In this document: piece by piece, positions 14,544-24,934 of the stretch | Layout of the letters: every line of letters starts with the position of its first letter | Position numbering within the stretch: the first letter of the stretch is position 1 | DNA from: Dirofilaria immitis | Lineage: Eukaryota > Nematoda > Chromadorea > Rhabditida > Onchocercidae | DNA length: 64,000 nt | Assembly: GCA_024305405.1 (NCBI GenBank) | Contig: JAKNDB010000085.1 | Coordinates: 558,001 to 622,000 of the forward strand | Direction: 5' to 3' | Notes under the pieces: model-generated | Seen by the model: only the letters and a program-made list of their open reading frames with translations | Told to the model about the DNA's origin: nothing | Databases searched by the model: none | Program-made: the position numbers and the translations under genes

Positions 14544-16912
14544 ATGAGTGATGACCAGAAAGACAAAATTTCTGGCGAAAAAATACAAATGTGACAGAAG
14601 GACCTGTTGAAACAATTCGATCTGAAATGGTAGATATGGCCCGGCGTTTTATGATGATACCAAAAGTTCGGCAAACACCACTGATGCAACAAAGGCAATT
14701 TTTGCTTCGGAAAGGTTTACGAGAAGATGAAATTAATGAGGCAGTTAAAGAATTATGGCTACAACAAGATGCACGGGTAGGTAGTATGGAAAATTGAAAT
14801 GAATTTTTCTCTTTGAATTCGCGAATTCTAATTTGATATGATAGCGATAGATAACAATAAGTTTAGTCGTACTATTATAAAACTAGATTATAAAATATCA
14901 AAATTACAATGAGAAAACAAAAATGATAGTTATTATTTATTATATCATTGCTTAATCGGTTGGAATTTTTTTGTTTTTTTTTATTATTCGTGGAGTATTC
15001 TGGTCAATAATATGGCGCCATTATGGTTGAAACAAAGTAGATCTTTCGGTATTGTATCATTTATAGTGGTATTAATAGTACTGTTATCGATAGTAAGAGA
15101 TTATTACTTCGCATTGTTTATCAAGGAAGTTTTTTCTTCGGAAATTCAAGTTTTAAACGTCTAATTTTTTGTTTTGACTGAAATATTTGTACATTGATTT
15201 TATTGATATAATCACTTATAGCATATCAGTAATATGGCAATGCAGCACACAGACACGCTGGATTCATCGCTTGATTTTTCAACTAAACCGTCGGTGATCT
15301 ATACTTTGTTGCGGATGACGAAATATGCGATGATTATTACGGGTTTTACATATGCTAGTTGGAATTTACTACGTTCATATATTTTACCGCGTCTCCTTGA
15401 TATCCCAGAACCAGTTGAAGCAAGAGTTCGTGTGGTCGAACAAAAGGTTGAATTTAATTTTTACTTTTGAAAGAAATGGGTCAGGAAATTTTCATATTTA
15501 GGATCTAATATTTCAACATAACTTCAGCAGAGAGCATCACTGTATACGAGACCAGAAAATACATGAATTGTTAAGCTGATATTAGGCATTTATTGAATGT
15601 CAATTTGATTGTGTCTGCTGATGAATCCCATGTGGAGCATTTACTATATTAAGCAATGATAAAGAGAAACAAAGCATTGTTTCGGCATTTATACATCATA
15701 TTATTAAAAAAGAGAATTGAGAAACGCTTCAATGGTGGGAAGTGTAAACATTTTTCAATATTTCGAAGAAATTGTCATACTGATGTCTAATGCCATTGTG
15801 AAGTGAGGCAAATATTTCTTCTAGTTTTTTATATAAGCAGTTTATTGTGACAGCAGTTTATTTATAAATACCTCGTTATAATCTGGATGATTGCTTATAT
15901 CCCAGTAAATGGATTTTTGCTATATCCATAAAAGAAAAAATTTTCTCCTAAATGTTTTTAAAACGGAAATCATAATAATTTAGCTGGATTTGTATTATAA
16001 TATGACCGTAATTTCAATTCTTTATTTTCTTCTATTTTTGTTATTAAAATATTTTATCTCTTACAGGTGGATGAAATGCACGGAATGATGCAAGATGTAA
16101 CAACCGAATTGCTCCTAAAATTACAGACGGTCATCGACAGACAAAATGCTATGGATCGTATTTCATATCAAAACCGTATTTATGGTAAGCTATTGCTATA
16201 AAACAATTGAGATGCATCATGTCTCGAATTAAGAAAAAAACTGACATTTTATTAACTTCTGCTCTAGAATATTATTTCTAGTTTAATTTTATAACGTTTT
16301 TTGTTTAAAATTTAAAATTTCAAAGATTTTAAATCTCTATTATATTTCAGATTCAAATATTTTTTGTTCATCTTCAGCAACTTTTTGTAATTTCTATTGC
16401 AATTTTTACACCACAATTTATGCTTTTCATCTTTTCTTTCAGAACCACTCAAACTTAATTTTGTTTTTTGTAGCATCGCAACTTAATGAAATAGAGAAAG
16501 GTGTCGAGAACATCAATGCAATGCTTGTAAACAAAGAACCACAGATTCGAATACTATCTAGAAAGCGTAACGCTATAAATTCTGGCGTATTCGTTGCACA
16601 ACGCTCTGAAGAAGCAAATGCGTAAGTACTTACAATTGAATCAACATCATTGACCTTTAGGAAATATAAAAATTTTAAACAAATTTTGTAAACCTTCAAT
16701 TATTAAGTCGAATTTGTCCGGAGCAACTTTTATTATTCTTTATTATTCGTTCTCCTTATATTCTGTCTTTAATTTTCAAATTTGATGTCTCCAGATCGAG
16801 TGTTGAGGATGATGTTGTTAGCAAATCTGCAGAAGTAGCACCAGTATCGGTACCGACATCAGCAAATAGTCCTCAAGCAGAGAAAATGATTCTGGATGTG
16901 ATCCTTAAATAA
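14544..16912 (+). CDS. prx-14: Peroxisomal membrane docking protein PEX14 (prx-14)
   Basis: PEX14 docks the PEX5-cargo receptor at the peroxisome membrane during matrix-protein import. Exons: 14544-14775, 15222-15446, 16067-16184, 16474-16621, 16795-16912, all phase-consistent. Exon 1 encodes the conserved three-helix PEX5-binding domain (MVDMARRFMMIPKVRQTPL, then RQFLLRKGL and DEINEAVKEL), the diagnostic part of the family. Exon 2 holds the hydrophobic segment (YAMIITGFTYASWNLLRSY) followed by a coiled-coil stretch that continues through exon 3 (MQDVTTELLLKLQTVIDRQN). The tail is short and Ser/Ala-rich, ending VILK. The ATG at 14544 gives MSDDQKDKISGEK but runs out of frame with the PEX14 domain at an A6 run near 14,580; one extra A would join them. 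The domain frame has no ATG before residue M13 of the GTG-opened frame at 14591, so a 1-bp indel is likelier than a GTG start. Confidence 0.9.
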
Positions 16913-19200
16913 AATTTTCGCTTCGAGAAATTGTCGGACATAGCAATTATTTCGTGTAAAATTTTTCCAATATCTGCAGTTACCTTCGAAATCACGAAAA
17001 AGTTTTGGAGTGGGAAAAATTTCTACTTACTATTCGAAAATTTTTTGATTGCAAAATCAAATTCTTGATCTATCAAAATTTCTTAATTTTGTCTGAAGTA
17101 TTTGGATTGTTAGTTATTTCAAATTCTGTTAAATACTGTATCCTGTGCTGATAAGTATTTAAGCAAGAAGTACTACCCAGAAAATTATTGCAGATTTCTA
17201 CAAAATTTAGAAACTGTTTTTAAAATAATTTCGCAAAATTTGAAATGCTAAGATATGAAGTTCTCATATTTATGGGATAGTTTTATATTAATATGGATCT
17301 ACAAAGGACAACTTTCAAACAAAGACGGACTATTATTATTCTAAGCTAATAGCTTCTACGAGAAGAAGAAAGATTTCGATAAGTTTTCATTTCCAGTTAG
17401 GATACGATAAGATTATAAGATTTATATGGTATTCTAAATGTTTTCGTGAAAGAAATTTTACTAAGAATTTTTCGGCAAATTTTCAATCAATATATTTATC
17501 AAGTTTCTACGGGAATTTCTAAATCAAATTCTTTCATTTTTAGTATCACTTCGTTTGGTCGCCTTTCGCTAATGTCACTTTACCTATTTGCCATCTTATA
17601 AAATTGTCATTATTGTCGTGTTTTTTTATATTTGCATTCCTACCTTTTTTTTGAATATAATATTTTGAACAATTCGAGTTTGTTTTCTGCTACAATTAGA
17701 ATTATCTAAATTCCGTTTAGCTACCTGAACTTTAGCCTTTCCTACATAAATTCAACCTATTCCTACATAAATTGAGGGACAATAGCTCCAAGCTTCATAA
17801 TATGATGCTACATTTGTAATGAATCTAATTTTGGTGATAACAAATTCACTAAATTCATAGGACTGGAGCTAAATATCTTTAAAAAGGAAATAATAGGATT
17901 GAATGAAGTAACCATTATACTATAAATTTTCATTATTTCATAATAGCAAAGTTAAAGAGAAAACTGGAACGAATTTCGAACAGCCGTTTTGAAGAAATTT
18001 TCGGATGTGTGCAAAGTCTCACTATCATTTTCCAAGATCAAAAAATGTGCTAACCTGATCTTAATTCTTTGAATCTCAAATCTGCTAAATTATGAATCGA
18101 TGAGTGAATGTCATCTATTTAATATGCAGATTGTATTAGCAAGTAATTTTTTTGCTCATTTCGAGATCATATGCAGTCTCGAAGTGGTAGATTTCTTCTG
18201 AATCTCGAGGAGTGGAAAATTTCTTCGAGATTTAGAGCTTAAATTAAGATTTTTTAATAGCTAATAAATTATTGTTATTCGTCAGAAATCTACACACTAA
18301 GAGCAAGAAGTCGTGATTTTTGAATAAAAAAACTGCTAAGGAGTGTGTAACAACTCACCTGCTAAACTTATACTCAACACTTACATGGCTTGTGTTAATT
18401 AAATATTCGAATTATATCGTATCGAAATATTATAATACGTTAGAATATTTATTGAAAGTTCAGCCCTCGTAATAATTTATTTTGTCTTCCTCCTCGCACG
18501 ATTTTCTTTCTTTATTTATTAAAGTTATCATAAATTATCAATCAATTGCAAGTTATCAATCAATTTCCGAATGTAAGCTGAATTAATTATTCGGTCAAGA
18601 AGCTAAACAATCAAATAAAGGACGGAAAGTGAGTTAAACAATCAACACATGAAGCGTTCTTGAAAGTTTGAGATAGTTTTATAATAATTGAAAATTGCAG
18701 AAAAATTTGCAAAATATTTGCAAACGAAAATCGAAGTTATCTAGGAGCCTAATGAATGAATTCTGTTAAAACTTTATGATCATAAAATGAAGAAGAAATT
18801 TAATATACGCAAAAATTATACGAATGGAACAAGAAAAATAATCCGAAAAAACAAAAGGAAAAATGAATTGAAGGCGACGAGAAGAATAGGTATATCATTA
18901 TCAGTTATTGCAAGTTGAAAACTTAGTATCGAATATTTTAAGTAATAAGTAAAAGCGAATCATTTGTTTTAGTGATACTGTAATTAAGCAGAAGAAATAC
19001 TTAAATTTATTCGCTATGATAAAACAAAGCAAGTAAAGTAGTCATCTATACAATAAAAAAGGAAAAATAATATGATGTTACTGTGATGAAAATATAGATA
19101 GAAATTAGAAATGAGAATTTGAAAAGTATTTTAAAAAATATTTCGAAGAAGAGCTAAAACTTAAGGATTTTGTAATTTATAGGAAAGAAATATGAGAAAA
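16913..19200. other. Gene-poor AT-rich region
   Basis: No supported gene. The start is presumably the prx-14 3' UTR; beyond it I see only short open frames and A/T runs, and no recognisable protein on either strand. Confidence 0.5.
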
Positions 19201-19515
19201 AATCGAATTATTGTAATTTACAAATGAAATATTCATATTTACTATCATCAAATATACAAAAAGGACTGAAATACCGTAATAATACAAATGTAATATCACA
19301 TTTTATCATCAAATATAATTGAAATACCAAGCAAACGAAAATTATTTATCATAATGATTGAATGCTGCAATCAAGATGATGAAATATTCACATTTACTAT
19401 CATTGAATATACAAAGAGGATTGGAGTACGGTAATCAGAAATTTACTTTACCAGAATGAGATGGTAAAGCATTTGCATTTATTATCATCAAATATACGGA
19501 AAGATTAGATGACTT
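19200..19515. repeat. Degenerate tandem repeat around the ATCATCAAATATA core
   Basis: At least four diverged units of about 70-120 bp recur. Each has a version of 'tttactatcatcaaatata' followed by A-rich sequence and a 'ggattgga.ta' or 'ggactgaaata' tail. Copies lie near 19,230, 19,290, 19,385 and 19,475. No coding capacity is seen. It looks like an old local tandem expansion. Confidence 0.5.
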
Positions 19516-19834
19516 AATTTCTGAATGTTCTCAAATTTAGGAGGAATTCTACTACATTTAAAATACTGTCAATAACAGTAAAAGGCATTGGTATGAAGAA
19601 ATCATGAAAGACAGGGAAAAGATTGCAAAAGCAATGAAGAATTAGTGACTTTGACTGGAGAGCTAGAATTCAAATTTATAACTCGAATAACAAAAATCAG
19701 AGTCACGGACAATTTGATATCTTATTCAAAATAAAAATTAATTTCAACAAAATTTCTCCTAGATACATCTTTTCTCTAAAATATACGAGATCAAATATAA
19801 CTAACGAAATGATTTATAAGATAATCATACTCAC

Positions 19835-20115
19835 TTATCTTTCAAATTCTCACTGCTCACATCATCTGTTTGGTGTTGATCTGCAAGATTTGCGATATCT
19901 GCTTCAAGTTTTGCTGAAATACAGTAAAATTTACTCTTGTTCTCTTCTGCTATTTTTTCTACCTTTTCAGAGAGTTCATTACCAGTTATAACACTTGTAT
20001 CTTGCAAACATATATAATGGGCTTTGTCGTCAGCAATTAAAGTGATTTTGCTTCAGCTTCATCTGTGTTCCTTAAACTTCTTGCAGGTTTACCGAGTTTC
20101 AAAGTAACTAAAATC
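19835..20115 (-). pseudogene. Possible coiled-coil exon, frame broken
   Basis: On the minus strand two overlapping frames give coding-like text. One reads LVTLKLGKPARSLRNTDEAE; a 1-bp shift near 20,050 leads to IADDKAHYICLQDTSVIT and then ELSEKVEKIAEENKSKFYC and AKLEADIANLADQ, ending at a good donor (GTGAGT) near 19,831. The second half has heptad-like spacing. I do not recognise the family and find no convincing flanking exons, so it could be one exon of a lost gene or a gene with an assembly indel. Low confidence. Confidence 0.3.
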
Positions 20116-21339
20116 TCCTGCTTGGTGAATTTTGTGATTTAAATATAAATGTGTGTTCTTATCAGAAGGAAACCTCTTGCTAGAGAAAATGTATTTAGAA
20201 ATAATGAAATGTAAAACTCAAAGTTTGTTTCAAGAGCAAGGAAAAAGTATTAAAAAGCAACTTGAAAATTCAAAGGATCAAAAGTTCATCGATAAAATCC
20301 ACCTCTTCAGAAAATTTTTTTAATTGTTCTTAATATCTATATCAAAAATTGAATTTGTCGTTCAGTAATTTTCTCTTTGACTGCTAATAAGCAAAACAAT
20401 TATTTCAACCTTCTAAAGCTATTTTAATTCATTTTTTGAAACACATTTTAAATCAATTATATGTAATAAATTAATCATTTTTGAATTTCTGCATTTTTAA
20501 AACTCGCAACTCCATATTAGAATATATTATTTAACGCATGAAATTTCAATAAAATTTATTACAGATGTATTCGGCGTACAAAATGTTAATGAAACAATTA
20601 TTAATGCAATGGCAGTTTTAGCTGGAGTGTTTTCGAATCAAATTGCCGAGAAAGATTATACTAAAGTAAGCAATGAAGTAAATTAGCCTCCAGATTGGAT
20701 ACTGATTTCGATTCATACGGCAGAGCTCAAAAACGACTATGTATAGGTTTCGGAACGCACCATAATCAAAAAGAATGAATAGAAATAAGAGAAGATTTAA
20801 CGTAAAAATTAGATGTGATAAATTTATGCGATAAGAGATTTGCAATTAGATTTGCATTACATTGCATGCTGCTTGCTTGACATCTCTGGAATGTTAAACT
20901 TATCGCATATTAGCTATTATAATATGCAAATTATAAGTTATGAATCAATATCATGCATATTATGGGGATAAAATAAAAATTTGAAACAATTAAACTTTAA
21001 CATATAAATTAGTAGCTATCATATATATTTTATATCAGATAGGTAATTCGTTTCATAATGTAAACGAGCAAAACTTCTGGAGAATAAAGCAAAAAATGAT
21101 TTCGTGAAACGACAGCAATTTCCTGTAAAATGAAAATAGGTAAATCATTATGATGAAGAGAGATAGTAAGAGAATGAAAAGAAAAATGAAAGATATTTTA
21201 GCTGTGAATGTAATTGATTCTCTTAATTTAGTCTAAGATCATGATTAAATTCAAACCTTAAAATTTTCAAATCAAAAGACACAAATTTTTCTCGAAGTTT
21301 ACAAAAATTTCCATGGAACTTGAAAAGCCATATGCGAAA

Positions 21340-21412
21340 TATACCGATAAAAAACCATATATTGCTCAGAATGTTGTAATTTTAACGAACATATAATAAC
21401 TCATTGCAAATT
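21340..21412 (+). pseudogene. Scrap of the 3' end of a C2H2 zinc-finger gene
   Basis: About 65 bp nearly identical to the end of the zinc-finger gene near 46,113-46,175 ('aaccatatattgctcagaa' and onward, including the same TA-dinucleotide shift inside the degenerate finger). No fingers precede it here. It is a dispersed fragment of the 3' part of the family. Confidence 0.7.
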
Positions 21413-22191
21413 GTTTAATTTCATGGAGCATCGGTATTCACGTGAAGGCAACCATTTAATATGAAAAATCGTGTAAAATATTGTTATCCATATTTTCTGT
21501 TTCTAAATATTTACCTCAATGGATAAATTTGTTTTTCTTTTTATCTATTAGAATTTGATAGAATTTACACATTTTCACATAATAAATGATTTATTTGATG
21601 ATAATAATTTTGAGAACGAACGTGCTTTCTAAATTATCATTTATCGATTATTATCCAGATAGGAATAATTTTTTCTGTGATAATGTATCAATCAGATAAT
21701 GCTGTTTAATCATTACGGAGAAAATGTTTTCAGAATCACGTTAATAATATTTGTCAGCACTCATGAAGTGGAGCAATTTATTTGCATATAGCGCGTAAAC
21801 TTGTAATAAAACAATTTTGATAAGTGGAATGATTTAACTTCAACTTTCAAGTGATGGTGCACTCGAAATTGTTTATTTTTTCGTAATTTTCCATAATTCG
21901 ATGACATCAAACAAAAAAAAAACAATATGAAAAAAAAGCCATGAAATGTATTCTACAGGTTTCTTCTGATATATTTCGATGAAATACTGATAATTATGCA
22001 CAATTTCCATGTACAATACAGTATCAATAATATACATGATATCAATTCCTACAACAGCAAAGGAAATAAAATCTATAAATCGAAATGATTATCAACGATC
22101 GCTATATCGCATTTATAAATCGAAATGATTATCAGCAAACACTAAATCAACAATCTCGGTAATAGCAATGTATATTTTAGTTTCAAATTTT

Positions 22192-22734
22192 TTAAATATT
22201 TGTTTCATTAGCATGAAAATACTTTATGTGAAATTTTAAACTTCTGTTCCATTTAAAACTACTACCGCATAAAGAACATTTGAAGATGATTCTGTCTTTG
22301 CAATGAATTATCATATGCATTTTTAAAGTACTTCTTAGAGCAAAACTTTTCCTACATTCCGAACAATTGTACGGCTTCTCACCGCTATGAATTCGCATAT
22401 GAGCTGTTAAGTGCGAGGATTGCCGGAAACTTTTCCAACATTCTGAGCATTTGTAAGGTCTATCATTGTTATGAGTTCGCATATGATCTGTTAAGTGCGA
22501 GGATTGCGTGAAACTTTTCCCACATTCCGAACAATTGCACACCTTCTCACCAGTATGAATTCGCATATGCTTTTTCAAACTGTTTGCCAGTTCTTTTCCG
22601 CATATAGTACATTTGATTTTTTTCTACTATTGTTTTTTTCTTATCCGCTTCTTGAATCAGTAAATTGGATAATTCTCCTTGTTCATCATTCATTACTTTA
22701 TTTAATTTCATTGACTCATTCTCTAGTTTTTGAA
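22192..22734 (-). pseudogene. C2H2 zinc-finger gene copy A, 5'-truncated
   Basis: The minus strand encodes five to six tandem C2H2 fingers linked by TGEK/SGEKP-type linkers. The first is [19 protein letters not shown]; then come [16 protein letters not shown] and CSECRKSF fingers and a terminal CSLCGSSF finger. The uninterrupted frame spans 22192-22578. Upstream the frame shifts at an A7 run, then continues in the acidic N-terminal region (ELSNLLIQEADK) until homology to its inverted sister stops near 22,734. The PLDLS repeats and the signal-like exon are absent, so this copy has no 5' half. It is the mirror image of copy B and keeps fingers that copy B has lost. Confidence 0.75.
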
Positions 22735-22833
22735 TCAGAGTAAAAATGTTTATTTTAATTTTTCTTTTGTTTGATGTTAATGTAAATTATTTTTAAAAAA
22801 TGTTATACAATAATTCATATAATTTTTTTTTTT

Positions 22834-22990
22834 GATATAAAGGATTAAATAGTGGTGCTAAGAATGGACCGGATAATCTCCTAATTTTTTGTTATACAAC
22901 GTGGATTGCTATTTCCATTATACATAGATTGGCACTCCCACCTGAACAAACATTTATATATGCAGTTCTTGATGATTCGTACAATTGGAA
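22834..22990. promoter_or_regulatory. Conserved upstream block of the zinc-finger family (copy B)
   Basis: A TATA-like 'gatataaaggattaaa' motif, then a 'ccggataatctcct' box and a 'gtggattgctattt' box, found again about 650-700 bp upstream of the ATG at the copies starting at 44,526 and 53,735 and, on the minus strand, 39,866. Conservation of non-coding order at four loci suggests promoter or enhancer sequence. Simple shared ancestry is the alternative. Confidence 0.45.
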
Positions 22991-23488
22991 CTGACAGATG
23001 TGACACCAAGTTATTTTTGCATCAATTTCTCGGCTAAAATTTTAGCCTTTTCAACTTTAAATTTCATTTCATTTCGTTTAAAGAATATTAATTGCCTTTA
23101 ATTGTGTCGTGAAAGAGATTTTGAATCTTCATCACAAAAATGTGCAAATGAGTGCCGTTTTTGAATATTATTAATTTCTCATGAATTTCATAGCGATTTT
23201 TCCTTTCCTGTTATAATATTTTGCTATAAAAATTCAAATTGTATAACTTTACTTTATGATATTTGCAGCCAATATCCATTAAGAATAATTTCTTATGCAC
23301 ATTTTACTAATAATAATGAATGAATGTAAAATCTTTATAAATTCAATACTAATTTATTTAGAAAAATTTCTTCTCAAGATCAAATCCTTTGTGAAGATGC
23401 GTAATCACAGAGAGCAGATAATTCCTATTTCTTCACTATAATTGTGTTTGTCAAATTTAATTATTTTTTCAGAAATCGCAAAAACGAA

Positions 23489-24480
23489 TGTTTATCAAAA
23501 TGCGTTTCATCTATTTTTCCTTTTTCATCTTTCAATTATGCAGCATTCAAACGGTAAATCAATTAAAATTTTAAGATAAGAATAACATGATATTACAATA
23601 TTTTGAAGATTTCAAAATTTCAACAGATTACGAGATAAGCAATATCATATAATTTGAGGAATCGCAACCACAACTAACAGTACCGTTCGATTTATTTAAA
23701 CTGGATGTGGAACGAAGAGAACCGCTGGACTTATCAGTAATGAAAGTGAATGACGAACAAACATCAATGATAAAAGTGAATGACGAGCAAACAGAAGTGT
23801 TAAACCTATCAGTGATGAAAATGAATGACGAGCAAACAGAAGTGTTAAACCTATCAGTGATGAAAGTGAATGACGAGCAAACAGAGTTGTTAGACTTGTC
23901 AATTCCAAAAGTGAATATAAAAGAAACAGCGGAACAATCCAATATATTTATACAAAAACTAGAGAATGAGTCAATGAAATTAAATAAAGTAATGAATGAT
24001 GAACAAGGAGAATTATCCAATTTACTGATTCAAGAAGCGGATAAGAAAAAAACAATAGTAGAAAAAAATCAAATGTACTATATGCGGAAAAGAACTGGCA
24101 AACAGTTTGAAAAAGCATATGCGAATTCATACTGGTGAGAAGGTGTGCAATTGTTCGGAATGTGGGAAAAGTTTCACGCAATCCTCGCACTTAACAGCTC
24201 ATATGCGAACTCATAACAATGATAGACCTTACAAATGCTCAGAATGTTGGAAAAGTTTCCGGCAATCCTCGCACTTAACAGCTCATATGCGAATTCATAG
24301 CGGTGAGAAGCCGTAAAATTGTTCGGAATGTAGGAAAAGTTTTGCTCTAAGAAGTACTTTAAAAATGCACATGAAAATTCATTGCAAAGACAGAATCATT
24401 ATGCGGTAGTAGTTTTAAATTGAACAAAATTTTAAAATTTCACATAAAGTATTTTTATGCTAATGAAATAAACATTTAAA
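23489..24480 (+). pseudogene. C2H2 zinc-finger gene copy B, decayed
   Basis: Two-exon copy. Exon 1 (about 23,489-23,554) encodes a hydrophobic leader (MFIKMRFIYFSFFIFQLC). Exon 2 opens near 23,660 after a TTTGAG acceptor and carries acidic repeats with REPLDLSVM, EVLNLSVM (twice) and ELLDLSIP cores spaced by VNDEQT-like segments. The frame shifts at the A7 run near 24,065 just before the first finger. Fingers then follow in another frame until a TAA at about 24,315, where sister copy A has TAC. A 15-bp deletion removes part of the last finger near 24,400. Frameshift, nonsense and deletion together make it a pseudogene. Confidence 0.75.
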
Positions 24481-24489
24481 AGATTTGAA

Positions 24490-24934
24490 AGTAAAATATA
24501 CATTGCTATTACCGAGATTGTTGATTTTCATATATTTCATCAATTGAATTCTTACTATTTAATCAATTTTTCATACTTTATTTTTGTTCTAACTTTATTT
24601 ATAATAATTTTTCTAATATTATTGTTGTTGCTTAATTATAAATTATTCATTTGTTACTGATATTTTTTTCATTTAATAAAATTTCCTCTTTCATGTCTAT
24701 ACATTACATCTATGTTCATCTACTGAAGCATGCACAATACGCAAGCATATAGCATATAGAATATGCAAATGAGTTTTGCTTTATTAAATCAGATTATTGC
24801 ACGTATGATATACAAAAAGTTTGTTTTAGAAATAAAAATTTTACCCAACTGCAATATTTTCTACGCAAAATTATGCAGCCAAATTTATTTTTATACAGCC
24901 CAAAATTGTAAAATATAGTCATTTTTGAAAATTA
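24490..24934. repeat. Zinc-finger 3' flank, shared with 46,290-46,755
   Basis: Sequence downstream of copy B (from 'atattgttgttgcttaatta' to 'atagtcatttttgaaaatta') recurs in direct orientation downstream of copy E with only scattered changes. Homology resumes, more diverged, at about 25,100-25,380 versus 47,890-48,180. The duplicated unit therefore included the gene and over 1 kb of 3' flank. No coding capacity seen. Confidence 0.7.

Larger units (their letters stand above)
22192..24480. repeat. Small inverted repeat of zinc-finger copies A and B
   Basis: The arms 22,192-22,734 (minus) and about 23,943-24,480 (plus) are near-identical reverse complements of roughly 540 bp around a loop of about 1.2 kb holding the 5' half of copy B. 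Differences include the TAC/TAA change and a 15-bp deletion in the right arm. The second zinc-finger inversion of the window, separate from the large repeat. Confidence 0.8.

Noticed and set aside
14591..14797. GTG as the PEX14 start codon
   Set aside because: Non-ATG starts are rare in nematodes, and a sensible hydrophilic N-terminus lies just upstream, one base out of frame at an A6 run.
23628..24020. Minus-strand frame with a Ser/Phe-rich repeated peptide (VCSSFTFITD)
   Set aside because: It is the antisense of the acidic PLDLS repeat region of copy B. The repeat pattern comes from the sense strand. The same applies near 44,646-44,882 and 53,863-54,141.
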